Shown in pieces: positions 41,050-55,100 of a stretch of 64,000 bases of DNA. The position numbers were made by a program, and so were the translations under genes. Position 1 is the stretch's first letter. Every line of letters starts with the position of its first letter. The notes beneath the pieces are model-generated. The model worked only from the letters and a program-made list of their open reading frames with translations. It ran no database searches and was not told where the DNA came from. Source of the stretch: Ischnura elegans. Lineage: Eukaryota > Arthropoda > Insecta > Odonata > Coenagrionidae. The stretch covers positions 12,046,001 to 12,110,000 of the forward strand of contig NC_060246.1 of assembly GCF_921293095.1 (NCBI RefSeq), written 5' to 3'.

Positions 41050-42590
41050 TTTATTCTCTTTTGGTGCCTCGAATTTAAATAATATGTTGCTTGGTTTTTT
41101 TCTGTGATACGGCATCTCACCTAAACTAACCTTCCACACTACAATATGAGAAATCTTTCAAATATAAGTAGCTCATAGTTAGCATGGCCTAGAAGGCTAA
41201 AGCAAGTTAGAATCAGGGCCAGTTAAAATTTTGAGCTGTACGTGAGCGATTACAGTCAAAATATTACGTAGTTAAGATTCAACGAGAAAACACACACAAG
41301 ATTAGAAATGAAAAAGTGGACACTGTCAGAAAAACTGCTACAGGAGAACAAGCACTATCAATTAGGAGTGCTAAATAATAAGCTGTAGTCTCAAATATCA
41401 AAATTATAACACTTGAAAATAATGCACATAGGAGATGCCAGAAAAAAGACTAGAAATGATTAAAACAATTGAATACAAATATTTTATTGAAGTCAATTCA
41501 ACCTCAACATACACAGCCATCGATGATAGAAATACACTAAATGATTAACTTAAAATAACACCCTGAGACACTAACTTTGTCCACTCTTGAGTAACGTGAA
41601 CTGCTTACAATATCCATTCAGAGAGCCAGGAGATATTCAGAAATTTGGCTCTGTTAATCCTAATTCAAGCAGATTGCAAAGTGTCACTGCAAGAAAAAAA
41701 TACACAATTACTGACAACAGTGAATAGAATCACCTGAATAATGTACCAGTACACGTGCTATGGAGGAAAAAAGTATTCCAACAAAATATATGCCACCACT
41801 ATCACTCATGGGTGGGTGGTGGGTTATTGTTCTTTGGCTGATGAGAGAAATACAAATAAGCCAAAATATCTCCTTTTTCATTTCCCAAATACAGGAATGA
41901 TTAGCGAATTATTCTTCATCCTTTCTTAAGCTCAAAGGAACTTATCAACTAATAACTCACTAAATATCACTGCTTTCATCAAGACACTACCGTCTTCAAA
42001 TTTTCGGAGAGGAGAGTGAAGTAGTTGGGATTAAGGGTATTGGCTTGGAGTGCATTCTGTAATTTGCATGAGGGAAAGAGTAATGAAGAGTCAGAGTTGA
42101 AAATTTTCCACATAAAATTTAAATTGAAAGTATTGGTTCCATAAATTCATGGAAGGATATTCAACATGCTCATTCCAGATTTAAGTACTGATTAAATGAC
42201 ATTTTTAATAAATGATTGATTGATTAAAAAATTTCTTTTCATATTCTGTAGTGAACAACTGAAAGTGCCAACATGATGCTGTACAAGCGATACTCTTCTA
42301 GGAGTATACAAATTCCCTCAACCAGATTTCCCATTCCTATTGTTACCCTGAAACCGATTAATGTTCAGATTGATCCCAAGAGTGTGTGAGCTCTTGTGAT
42401 TTTAATGAGTGAAAGGTGTGTTCACAGATTTTTTAAAAATTCTCCATGCATTTTTTCGGTAAAATTTTTCACAGGCATTTCACTGATTTATTCAATAGTT
42501 GCACATAATAAGTATGAGGTATAACTGCTTCAAAATATGAAGAATTGCAAATTAAAATTTGGTACCACAAATGACTTCATCAACAAAGTT
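41050..42590. other. Nothing recognised
   Basis: AT-rich sequence between repeat copy 2 and the piggyBac element. No supported ORF or repeat. Confidence 0.35.
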
Positions 42591-43109
42591 AATTAACCCT
42601 TAATCAGTGACGTGCAATTCTTGTTACACTACCAGTGATGTGCGGTCTGAGAGACCGCAATAAATCAAGAATTAATAAACTGTTGCAATGTCATTTTATT
42701 GCTTAGTTTAATGTTTCTTTAACTGCTTGACTATTCTTATACTTATATTTAATTTTATGCATTCCCAATACGAACTAATTTTTTAGTAAAGTTGTTATTT
42801 GAAACAGGGTCAAAAAACTGATGTCAAATACACTCGAGTTATTATTATCGTATTTAAGCATTTATATTTCGCCAGATTTAAAAATAAGGCCTTTAATGTT
42901 TAAGTTTGAACTCTAAATAATAAGTAAGCATGAAATTCACCCCACTTATTCCTTTTCTTGATGCATTCTGCAGGCGATCAAAATTACATTTTTTCACAAT
43001 AGCTCACACACAGCCTTTATGCATCGGAAACATAAGAAAGAGGTTTTCCGTTTTTTTTTGTATGGCGGAAACAGTCTACATGTTGTCCCATTCTCGAACC
43101 TTTCAATTC

Positions 43110-45040
43110 TTCAGCTTCTTCTAACGGTAAATGGAGAAGTTACGCAATAATTAATCCCACTTGTCTTGAGAGTCTAAGATTTGACATTCTCCTTCCCATT
43201 TGGCTCTAACAAGATCTGCAGCTATTGATTCAATGAAATTAAATCGTGTCATATCTTTCGTAGACTGCTGAAGCACAAAATAGTTGACAAAGGAAATATC
43301 TAATATTCTGAAAAATACTGCCATTGGCAACCTTTTTGTCCTTCAGCCGGATGTGTAGCTACAAGACATTTTGTCTAAAGTATCTACTTCTGGTTTCCTC
43401 GACTCTCTATCATCACTTACCCCATAAAGCATTAATGAGACTAAGCAAACAGCCTTATTTATTTTGGGTACATGTGATATTACAGTCATGTTGGCCGAGA
43501 ATCCGTCAAGAGAAGAGCCTATTATGCACCCTTTGGATGGCACAAAATCACATTGTATGCCCCTTTTATTTTTTTATGACTGTACCGACGTACGTCAGCC
43601 CTTTTTCTTTTAATTTTTCTACCATTTTCTAACAGTTTAATAGATGTGAGCCAATTATCCGATATTTGTCTGGGATCCCATGATTGTCTCAGATTGATGA
43701 AGAACTGAATGGGATGGCTTTGATAGCTTTTTATGTTTGTCTGGCAAACCTATCACATTTGTGTCTTTTTCAGCGTACAAATATGCGTTAAACAGATAAA
43801 TGTTTTCATCATCAGTCAAACACATCATTGCGCCCATCATCATTACAGTGGAGCCCCGCTAATCCGAAATAATTGGGATCGGACCCATTTCGGATTAAGC
43901 AGACTGTTATTAATTTAACGATAAATTATTAAATACAACGTGCAACTTCATAAATTAATCGCCAAAACGCCGTTTCACGTCCATACGGTATGAGAAACAA
44001 CCAACTTCATTATGTACGCCGTACGGCAACGTTCTGCACGGCTACCGCTTGAGTTCGTAGTTGCAAAGAAATCCGATAGGTAGCAGCACAACCTACGTTG
44101 TAGAAGCGTTGTCGAAGAAAAATGTTACGGACTTTTTTAAACCAATGTAGTTTTGTTCTGTGACACTGTTTTATTTTGTTTATTACATTTTCCAACCTAA
44201 AAACATACTGTAATTTTCAAAAATAAATTTTACCATGTTTTTTCTAGATTTTATAAAGTTTTGTTTTTTCCTGATTTTGATTTCGGATTAAGCGGATTTT
44301 TGGATTACCGGATTTCGGATTAGCGGGGCTCCACTGTACTAGGAATATATATTTTGAAACGGCATCGGTATCTGAAAGAAATTAATATTTTATCAATGGA
44401 AGTTACCATTCCCAACAAGTAGCAGCGTTGAGAGTTTTTCACTAAGAGCAATATAACTCAAAAATATGAGTTGCTGGGTCGGTTTTGTGTTGGGTCATTC
44501 AATCTGCTGGGTTATCAAGATGGAGACTCTTAAGAAGTACAGTAAACTGTTGCCCTGATATTACTGATCGGAAGATTTCCCTGACTACGCCACCTGTGAC
44601 ACATATTCTGCAAATATCTTTATCATTAGATTTGAAAATCGTAGAATTAGCCGAAAGACAAAGAAAGCTTTTAATTCCAAAAAATAAACGTTTTGTAGCT
44701 CCGGCCTGCTATCCTTTTCATACTTTTTTCTTATAGCTTGAAGCTTTGTATTTATCCAGTGCAAAATCAATTGCAACATTCGCTCATCAAAAATCTGAGA
44801 CCTATAATCAAGACGATCAATATCCTAACCTAGTGATATAATGTAATCCTTCAAATCAGGCTTCTGAGTAAAGATGTTATGGAAGGGTGTACAAATTTGC
44901 CTCTTAGGTTCATTTGATGACTGCTGCGAGCGATTTCTCCTGTAATAAAAATGTCCTTCTCTTGGGACAATTTTTACTACACCACTTCTGTCATAATCTA
45001 TGCACCCTCTTTCAATATCAATTGTATTTGTTGGCATGAT
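43110..45040 (-). pseudogene. piggyBac transposase, frameshifted and interrupted
   Basis: Minus-strand pieces in family order: an N-terminal stretch (about 45037-44600) with KPDLKDYIISLG; FNAYLYAEKDTN (43790 region), corresponding to the conserved Y.G.D region after the second catalytic Asp block; ESRKPEVDTLDKMSCSYTSG (43405-43346), the KPE..D..D....Y block carrying the third catalytic region; then LPMAVFFRILDISFVNYFVL (43330-43270) and RFNFIESIAADLVRAKWEGE in a shifted frame. At least two frameshifts, an in-frame stop after SYTSG and a 491-bp insertion make it non-functional. Assignment to piggyBac is supported independently by the TTAA ends. Confidence 0.8.
43846..44336. mobile_element. pogo/Tigger-type MITE nested in the piggyBac copy
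   Basis: CAGTGGAGCCCCGCTAATCC at the left and its exact reverse complement at the right (GGATTAGCGGGGCTCCACTG) give a 20-plus-bp TIR, flanked by TA (43844-43845, 44337-44338). Inner copies of TTCGGATTAAGC continue the symmetry. CAGTGGAGCC.CGCTAATCCG-type ends are typical of the pogo group. No transposase. Confidence 0.92.
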
Positions 45041-45936
45041 TCGACAGATTTTTGTACTACTTTAAAAAATACGAACTCAAGGACTTTTCTACTTGCTTTA
45101 AAAAATAGCCGACAAAAGTAGTCAAAATAAAAAAAAAATACGAATCCACCAAATGTGGAGATAACGGCACTTGCATTTCGACATTTTACTTTCAGTGTTT
45201 CCCAGGCTCTTTTAATTTCTTCTTGCGGTAAAACTCGATGATTAGATGTTCTGTCCCCAAATGCTTAGAAGGAGACAGAATTTCAAAAGATAGGCACAAA
45301 TGAATCTGACACTCCAGGCGTGGGTGCACGAAATTTCGGGGTTCAATTGATTCCATATTACAAAATATATTATAAGCGTACTACCTGCTTACGCGACATT
45401 TACCACTGTTTTATTCTAATTATTGATAACATCCACAAAAATCTTAACATTTAAAGAAATAAATGGGAGATATTTCCAAAACAATGGATTTCATTTGTTT
45501 TGCATTTAAAGACTTGAATGGTTATTTATTCTTACATGACGTACCTATGAAAAATTTAGTTCCTAATTATCCATGTTGTGTGATTAAAAATATATCCTAA
45601 CAAATTATTAACTGTTCTTATAGTTCAAAATCACCACGAATTGTTTTTAACAACTTTCTGAATGATTTTCACCAACATTACTATTATTGATTTTTCCAAT
45701 TTTGTGACGTGCGGTCTCTTAGACCGCTAATTGAATTCAGTTTCAAATTTACAGAAATTAACAATACGAATGTTCAATTTAAAGAGTGCGATGTCCTTAT
45801 CATACAAAAATATGAAGCTATCGAGAATTATAGATAATTTGAAATAGTAATTTTGAAAATATTCATAATTTTAGAAACGCAGCGGTCTCTCAGACCGCAC
45901 GTCACCGGTTGAGGGTTAATTTTATTTGACTATGAA

Positions 45937-46136
45937 TCACCAGAAAAACCAACAGAGAATGTGACTTACTTGTTTCTGGTCCACCCTCAGGGCATAATGA
46001 ACACTATCAACATCCACATTGAGCATCACCCTCTGCAAAATATCAGCACGGGATGAGGGCTCAGTCAACAAAAGTCGGAGGCTGCCCAACCGCCAACAAA
46101 TTCCCATTGTATCAGTCACCGTGGGTAACCTAAATC
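45937..46136 (-). CDS. ORC1: ORC1 last exon: winged-helix end, with extended tail
   Basis: Acceptor ATTGCAG, phase 1 in. Encodes [20 protein letters not shown], then [20 protein letters not shown] and DSVHYALRV, where ORC1 proteins usually end within a few residues. Here reading continues [14 protein letters not shown] to TGA at 45937-45939. CAA|GTAAGT inside this tail is a perfect donor, so a further short exon beyond the piggyBac element is an alternative. The piggyBac right end is 17 bp away. Confidence 0.88.
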
Positions 46137-49100
46137 CTGCAATTTCAACAGAAAACGTGTATCAAAAATTTGGTTTATGTATTGAAAGATGAAAATACTG
46201 AAAGTTTAATCAAACAAAAAATTAGAGAATTATTTTTGTTCTGTCTGTATCAAAAAATATTCCCTAATTCTCAAATCCTCAAAATATTATACATATGTGT
46301 TCAATCCCTTTATAGGCAAAGAACAGAATTTCTTTACTAGTCACAATATTCCTCTAGAGGCTAGTCAGAAATCCAGACACTGAAAATGAAGTAATGAAAA
46401 TCATTAATGCCATTAATATAGTTTGAACATAAAGTAACATAGTTTAGACATTAAAGATTGAAATAGGAAATTTACGATGTTTCCATAAAATCATCAACTG
46501 AAACAATATTTCTGCTGTTAAGGCTCCCATTTGACTCACATCATCACCCTAACCCAACAATGCTTGCTTAAGTATTCAACGGATGGAGAGGAATACTTAA
46601 CAGCAATTGTCTTGCAAATCCAGAACTATGGGAAAGAAGACTGCTACATATTCGTAATTCCCTTTTTAATTTCAGAAATAATTTTTATTGCATCTCTGAT
46701 ATCTGTACCAGATTATTCTTCTGGTAAATTTCAAATAGGTTGATACACACTGCCACTTATACTTTTCTCTAACTTTTTCCAGGGCAGTCACAGTTGGTGC
46801 ACCATAGCATTGGAAAGTTGTAAGTAAAAGTTAACTTTTTTTGTCCATGAGTCAACTTTTAGGAGGCCACCTTTTCACGTTCAAAGTCAACTTTGATGCG
46901 ACCACAAGTAGGATTTGTATATAAAATGAAACCTCTTTAGAATGAACCTATGTATGACATGTTCTCCCTACAAAAAAAATTAGGCTTTGATTTCCCCCCC
47001 ATCATGCACTAATATTGATACTACTGCATTTTCATCCTCTGGAAAACATACCTATTAACAGTGAAATGTTCTGTTGAATGAAATAATACTTTATCCTGAG
47101 TCGATTTTCTATCTCTTTAGAATGAAATAATCAAGTACATATATAGATGCATTTTGTTCCTCTTTACAAGTGATGTGTTTTTGTATCATTAGCAGAAATA
47201 GCCTGCATAAGCTTGCAACGTTTAGGGGGCTTATTTAATTTAATTGTCTTCATAAAGCCCAGATTTTTTCTGAAAATGGTTCATGGAAATAATTATCCAA
47301 ATTTTGAATTTCTGCTCATCAACAATACTATTCACATGAAATTTTAGCAAGAGTCACTTGAATCTACCAAGCAATGCTTCTCCATTACAATTCTTCCGAG
47401 AATGCAGCATTGGGACCTTCGACAAGCAGACCAGGTGATTAGTCTTCACATGTTTCTTCATGTTTCGCTCCCCCTCTGATACTAACACCAGGAACTTTTT
47501 GTATTAATGGTTCTCAATCAGGCTTAAAGCACAAGAGACAACTTCACCTTTCACATATTGAATTTGACTTCAACGATTGCGTGATGACAAGCAATACGAA
47601 TTATTCACCCAATAGTAGCTACAACAATACTTGTCTGAGAATGTTTATCATTGATGGCATATGCCCTTTTCAACTCTTTTCTCGGAGAGCCTTCCATTGT
47701 TAGCCAAATATTTCCTGTGCAGTTCACCCAATGATCATTCCTTTAACACAGTCCGTGCTGACCGTTTTTTGAAGAAAATGCCCAGTGGCTGACTTTTTGG
47801 CAAAAATTTGTATTTTTTTAATTATTATTTTAACAACGTGATCTTATGATTTGTGATGCCTAGTACATGTTTTCACACTTTTTTTTCCAAAAATAACCCT
47901 TCGTTTGCTAAAAATTTGAAATTAAAATTTTCTAAGTATCCTGTCAAACTTGTGATACCTTCCCGCAACACACCTACATGTTTCCCATATTTCTTTGCTC
48001 GTAGTCAGTACTGTAGCGAAAACCCGTTCAGACTTTATCACTTTATGGAAAAAACTAATGGAAATAGTAATGCAGCTAAATTATTTTTTTATTCTAGAAA
48101 TGATACATTTAAGTACGATTTTAAATGTTTTATTGCTCAAAAGAAAATATTGCGAGTATTACCAATATTTCCAGCAAAAGTGTTGTTCCCTATGATGGAA
48201 AAATTATACTGAACGATAGAATATTCTCTGGATAAGATTTTATAATGATATACATTGGTTTATAAATGAAAAGGAAAATTTGTATAAACGAAGAATTCTT
48301 GCAATGAAACATATTGTTTTACAAGTCAGAAATTGACCAGCATAATTAGAATAATTTTTCAGTTACTAAATACTATGCATAAATTAATATCATTTTTTAA
48401 ATAAACATTGAAATAGAAAATATAAAAGGTATGCATTAAAAAAATAATGTTTTCATGCTGAGTAAATAATTTTCTGCATCACAAATTCTTGTTATACTTC
48501 TGGAAACAGTTAAGACACAATCGAGGATCAGCTAGGCAGTTGGAGCTATAATATGGGGTATGCCCAAAAAAGAAGACTACACATGCTACTGTTACCATCA
48601 TGTTGAATCATCATCTACCAGAGTGGTAGAAAAAATTCTATAAGATTCTCTTTTTTTGATGACAGTTATTTAGCCCGGGCAAGAGAAAACATCATGTTGG
48701 AAAAATTCTAGAAAACCTTCTGTTGGATAGATATTCCATCTTCTATATTATTTCTACTGTATAGATACCTTTTTCTCAACTTATATTTTTTTAAAATTTA
48801 TTTTATTTTTTTTTTATTCCCAGACCTCCGAATACAGCTCTCATAGGCCATTTTAAATCGGGGTATTCAACAATGAAACGTACACGAACAACCATGCCCT
48901 GGATAAGTGAAACTCACCCAGGCGGGACTCGAACCCGCGACCTCATGTTTGGCAGTCGATGACTTTACCCCGCCGCCACCGAGGCCGGCATATGCAACCA
49001 AACTCTATAAATGAGGTACCAAAATGCACAGAATTTATCAGAGAACATGCGACGGCATATCTTACTTCCTAATATTATTGCTACTGTTTCCTAAAATTGG

Positions 49101-52100
49101 TTTTTAAATAATTAAAAAAAAAAAAAAAAAAAAAAAAAACGTGTTGTTGTTGCTGTTGATACGTAAGTATGAGTAATCATGTGCGTTTAACAGAGGATAG
49201 TGTAATTGCTTCCAATGTTGTGTTTAAAGAGGTCCTCTGACCTCAATTTGCACATGAACATTCCAATTAAATTTGTACATAAGACCCTGCCTTTTTTTCT
49301 ACATTTTAAAATTAGAAACGCACCTATCCCTGTGTGGACCTGCATTGAAAAGAGCGGGGGAAGCCCGCCGGGAGCGGGCGTAGCACGCTCGTAGTTCAGA
49401 ATTCCAGATAAACAATCCTCTTCTGTACCTTTATTTTGCTCGTCTTTGATGATGCAATGATGATGATTTATTGAGTAAATAGCCCCCTATACCTTGCTTT
49501 AACTGAATAAAATTGAAAAAATTAAGCATCAAACCATGGAGAAATATGTAAAATGGAATTATTTATTCTGAAAACTATCCATAGTAACATGCCAAGTAGG
49601 AAAATTTTTAAGTTAATTGATATTATTATTCTCTTCAAACTTCAACATTCACAAATTGTTCACCACTATTAATTTCACCTATGATTTTTTAGCTCTTTGC
49701 TGAAAATTGTTTTCTGAAGTTTGGGGATGGGCACATTAACCCTTGGACAGTGGGAGTTCATGATTTTAGCTGTCAGCCAGTGCAAAAGAGACCCCCGGTG
49801 CAGGAGGCATCCCCAGCCAAGAGGACTGGTCTGGTAGAATCAAGCCCCTTTGTGATCCTTAAGGCAAAGGAAAGAGCCTAATTGCAAGATATCCAGGTAG
49901 CAATAAATTTTTTTAAGTAAATGCTGCAATCAGGGTCCAAAACGTATAAAAACCTTCTCGCACTCTAAGGGTTAAATTAATCAAATTATTTTATAGCAGC
50001 ATTTGACACCTTTTAGTCGCTTAAAATTATGTATTATATTAATGAGAAGCTGTTAAAATCATTACAGTCTCTGAAACCTCAAGAAATGGCAGGTCCTCAT
50101 TTAGTCTGCTTCTTTGGATATTGGGTTTAAAATTCTCTGCCCCAGAAAAACCTAAAATCAGGATTCTACTGTATATCTTCTTAAATTTCAATGTTAACTG
50201 AATACATACAGTGAGTCCTCGTTTAACGTCACTTACCGTTCCTGAAAAATGTGACGTTAAACAAAATGACGTTAATCGAAGCACAATGTCCCATAAGAAA
50301 CAATGTAAAAAGTGAATATCGGCTCCTAGACCTCACAATTCCTACGCGAAAAAATTTTAGCGTATCATATTTGGGCCATTTCTTACGATGGGAATGCCAA
50401 ACTATGGCATAAACACGAGTCCCTGTCTTCATTGACGGCAATACCAGCAGCGACGTACATCCTTCTCCATTTTTGTATCTTCCCGCGTTTGTTTTTTCGG
50501 CTTCGCTATGGTGGTCACCTGGGCATCATCGCCTGGGCATCATCATCGCTGAAACATCGTCGCAATTACAGGAACCAAGATTATTGAGAACACAGCGAAA
50601 AAGTGACGACAAATACTCCGAGTTCTACCCGGAAAAATTCCTAGAAATCACTTTTCAGGTTCCAGAAAACCGTTATGTCAAGTAAAATTTGCTAAAACTT
50701 TACTTGACATTTACGCACTTAACATTTGCGCACCTACCTAAGAATTCATTTTGCAGAAAATTTGCTATAAACGTAATTGAAATTGACAATAAACACACCG
50801 TTTTACACTTCGTTTAGACTGACTGTATTACCGCCCACAAAACGAACAACCTGCAACGCCCGCCGCTTCGCATTTTTTCTCGCGCGAAATTTAAAAGACC
50901 TGACCAGACCTGACGTTATCGCGAAGCAAAGGTGCGATAAACGAATTGCGGTCTCAAAATTTTCGTGACGTTATCGCGAAATGACGTTAAACGGGGTGAC
51001 GTAGAACGAGGACTCACTGTATTTTATTATTATATTCACCAAAAGTAACCCTAATTCAAATAGTGACTGAGAACGTTGTTTCATTGACATATAATATTAA
51101 TGGAAGGTAAACAATTAAGTATTATCATTGCATCATGTCATGGTTGTAATTCTTTCATTTATTTAAAGATATTGTTATTCCTATGAATGCAAAATTAAAC
51201 TTTTATTTGAAATTGAATTCTTTAAAATTATTGTTTTTAATGAGTAATAGTATCCTCTCTGAGGGAACACCAGCAAAATTATTACGTATTAGTTAATACA
51301 TACATAATTGCCTTTGACAGCTTTTAAGAATGGTCATCCTCTAAACATTAAAGATCTCCATGCAACAAAATTTTTTCGAAATGCCAAGAAGTTTTTTTAT
51401 CAAGATTTACGTATATTAATAAACCAAATTTCCTAAAGTCCACATTTCTTCCACTTACCACTATACGTGCAAAGCGTTCTAAATACAGAATGGACTCGCT
51501 CAAAGCCTGCCTCCTCCACTCCTGTGCGTTCCACTTCAGAAGCAACAGACTGAAGAAACAGCTTCTCCAATTCACTGCAGCTCCTGATATGGGAACAACA
51601 AGAGTGCGTTATTCTCATTGAATTCACTCTCGAAATATTAGGAGTAAAATAAAAAAATAATAAATAAAAACTATAATTTTTTTCCAATTTGACAACCAAA
51701 GACTTTCAAGCCTCTTCAGCAGTCTTACAAAATATGCATATCATATACGTATGTTGTTTCTGGCACACCAGAAAACTGTTATCAACTAAAATCAGGCTTT
51801 GATGATTCAAATTTCGCTTTTGAAAATTTAAACGATTATCAGCAGTTGCTGAAATGCTCCCACTTATAATTAATTAATATAATTAATAGTAGCGGGGGTA
51901 ACTTGGTGGAAATCCATAATCGCAGGAATAGAAGGATCAACAACTTTGCTATTTCCACATGGTAATTTATTGAGACTGACCATGGTTTCGTTACAGCGTA
52001 ACATTATCAAGGTGGTTACCTTGATAATGTTACACTACAGCGACGCTGTAACGAAACCATGGTCGGTCTCAATAAATTACCATGTGGAAATAGCAAAGCA

Positions 52101-55100
52101 GTTGCTCCTTCTATTCCTGCTCCCACTTATGTTAATGTCAATATGAACTCAAATGCTTTAATTCCCACATACTATAACAAACTTAAGTGAATGTTAATAC
52201 AGGGCTTTCAGCCAATGTCCATTGATCATTCAAGCCATGCATGGTCAGCGAAATCCATAGCCAGGCACAGAGGGGCAGAAAGTTTTTGTTTGGCCTCATT
52301 GAATAGTTTAAGGGAAATGAAGAAATTTAGGGTTTCCAGAATTTTTCTCCAAAGATTTCTGACAACAAACATTGGATCCAAATATACGTTAAGTATGCAG
52401 CACCACTACTGGAGACACAACATATAAATTAAAAATACATCAAATTTAGAAAATGTTGGGCATTTTATTTTTACAGAAAACTTATTATCATGCAAAATTA
52501 CGAAAAAAACAATAAATTTTTTTATAACTAAACTATATCCTTTTAGCTTTGAATGCATAAGTCACTTTTATAATGTAATTGAAATCAGTTACCTGTATTT
52601 TCATCTTCATTAAATTAAAATAACTTCATCGGACATTTGATTTTTATAGAGTAGTGGCCACTCAATTAACAAGTATTTTGAAAGTAGCTTGGTGGTAACT
52701 GCTGCTGCGGCAGAAGCTACTTGGGATAGAGCAAGCACTCTATCTCCTAAAGGCTTAAAGAGCACAAAAGAGCAATGTCATAAATGGAGCGCATCAGTAG
52801 TTGCTGAACAACACGCCTCCAGCCGTGGGCATACACAGGTGTTGACGAAGATGGAAGATTACTATCCATACCTTGTACCCTAAGCCGTCAAAATAGCGAA
52901 AAGGCCAAATAATTTCAATGGGGAGGATGGTATTAAGCTGAGCGGGGTATGAAAAGGGTTCCTGGCCCATTATAATGCCCAACGGCTATCGCCTTCCGTG
53001 CAAAATTCAAATTGGGCCAACAATGGGACCACTTATCCAATATATAAGATAGGGATGAGAACGTTGCTCTCATTCTCTTGATAATGCTCCCAGTTGGAGG
53101 AGTGAAACGTTGAGCAAAAAATGTTTCCAACGCAGCATTACCCAAAAGGAACTTACAAGATAAGTCCCGTAGATATTGCGGTAGCCCTCATTAACAACCC
53201 TTGAATGCACCCATTCATTTTAGTCGTAAATGTGACTTTCCAAGATTTTTTCATCATTTGCCTTTCAATGAGTTTCCAGAGAGAATGAAATTCCTAATTT
53301 TCCGCATGATTGGCCCCCCTACTTTACCATGAGCATCAAACACTTGACTTACTGGATCGCCTTCGCCTTGGAGGTTGAAATCATCTCAGACACAGCCTGG
53401 TCCACATGTCTCATGGACACCATTACACCCTTCATTGCCTTCAAGGATTTCCTCCTTGCAGTTGGGGTTTGATTCCCCAGCTTCTCCTGGCCAAGGAGCT
53501 CAGACTCAGCACATTCGGCAGCTCTCCTGCATATGTCGAGAGCCCTTCTTGCATCACCTGACACAGCAGCCACCTTCCTGAGAAGAATATAACCTGAGGT
53601 TTCAGGCGAGATGGAGTGGAAACGGAACATAATGAAGAAGCAGGAGCAATTTCCACAATTTTAAATTTATTGGACAACCGGTTTCGCTTACAGCATCATC
53701 AGGTACAATATATCAAAGTGTGCAACGTATTAAGTAGGAAAGGCAGGATGGGGGTGGTAAGACGGGAAGGCGGAGGAAGGGGAAGAAAGGAAGGGAAGGG
53801 TGTACAATCACAGGTGCTTGGAAAAACCGAGGGTGAAAAACGAGAGGTCGAAAAACCCTCAGTTTTTCCAAGCACCTGTGATGGTACACCCTTCCCTTCC
53901 TTTTGTCCCCTTCCTCCGCCTTCCCGTCTTACCACCCCCATCCTGCCTTTCCTATTTAAGATGTTGCACACCTTAATATATTGTACCTGATAACGCTGTA
54001 AGCGAAACCAGTAGTACCAATAAATTTAAAATTGTGGAAATGGCTCCTGCTTCTTCATTATTTCCTTAGAAGAAGTTGCAAAATATGCTATCTCTATTGG
54101 AAAGTCACACTAATCCATCCAGCCATCAATAAACATCCAACAAGCACCTAATTATTGACTACAAACAAGAAAAGGTTTATTGTCGAACCTGGCCACAAGT
54201 TGGACAGCATCGGGGTCAAATGCCTTCAAGCCCTCCATGCGTGACATGACTATTTCCTGAAGCTGCTGGAAGGTGTAAGGGTGGAATGTGAGCCTGGTCA
54301 ACCCCTGAAAAAATCACACACACACAACCACCAGGATTACTACACCATGCTTACCCAGAGGGGCCGAAACAAAAAAAAGACTTGCTTAAATATGTACATG
54401 TATTAATGCCACCAGAATTTTCACTTATATCACCAATAACCCACATGATTACTGAAAAAAAATACTAGGGATGGTCGGATACCTCGGATCTAAATATCCG
54501 CGGATATTGCCCTTCATCGGATATATCGGATCCAAAGTTGTGGAAGACCATAAGGGTGGAGAGAGTTCTGATTCTCTCTTGCTGAGATGTTTTTTGACAA
54601 ATATGTTTTTAAAAAACAGCTTGAAAGCCTATAAAATGATTTTTAATTTATAAAAATATTAAAATGTGTATGAAAATCTAAAACGCATTCCTTTGATTGT
54701 ATGTTCCCAGAATAAACATGAATAATTACTTTGTTTAATAGCAGGAATTTGAAAATGCATTTGGATCCGAAAATATCCGATCCTAAAGATCCAGCTCCAA
54801 AAATCAAGGATTCGATCCGGATCCGAATAAAATCCTGGATCCATCCATCCATATAAAATACATATATCATTGTCGGATTTGGTGACTTGACATGTGATTT
54901 TTACTCAATGTAACATAGGTGTAACAAATATTGCACCACAAAACTGACTATGGACAAACCTACCCAATGTATTTTCTGCTGAAATTCATCCACACAGCAC
55001 AATTAAGAAACGTAAGTCAACAACTTGGCTTATATTCTTTCATATTTAACAATGCAGTATTGCACATACGATGATTTGTCAGACCCTTCAGCTCAGTAGA

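Larger units (their letters stand above)
42597..45915 (-). mobile_element. piggyBac transposon, 3.3 kb, degenerate, TTAA-flanked
   Basis: TTAA at 42593-42596 and 45916-45919 flank matching inverted ends: CCCTTAATCAGTGACGTGC and, reverse-complemented, CCCTCAACCGGTGACGTGC. Both ends also carry the subterminal palindrome GCGGTCTGAGAGACCGC (42640 region; 45713 and 45884 at the right). A broken piggyBac transposase reads on the minus strand between them, and a pogo-type MITE is inserted in it. The right end lies 17 bp from the ORC1 stop. Confidence 0.9.
53630..54060. repeat. Foldback element, 431 bp, with two hammerhead-like cores
   Basis: The ends TAATGAAGAAGCAGGAGC and GCTCCTGCTTCTTCATTA are exact complements, and the two about 200-bp arms stay complementary to the centre (AAAACCGAGGGTG...CCCTCAGTTTTT). 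It lies in the ORC1 intron between the sensor 2 exon and the preceding one. Both arms contain a hammerhead-like core on opposite strands. The mirrored open frames on both strands are consequences of the inverted structure. Confidence 0.93.

Noticed and set aside
53616-53990. Mirrored 90-124-codon open frames on both strands
   Set aside because: They are the two arms of the 431-bp palindrome; the peptides are near-duplicates because the DNA is self-complementary.
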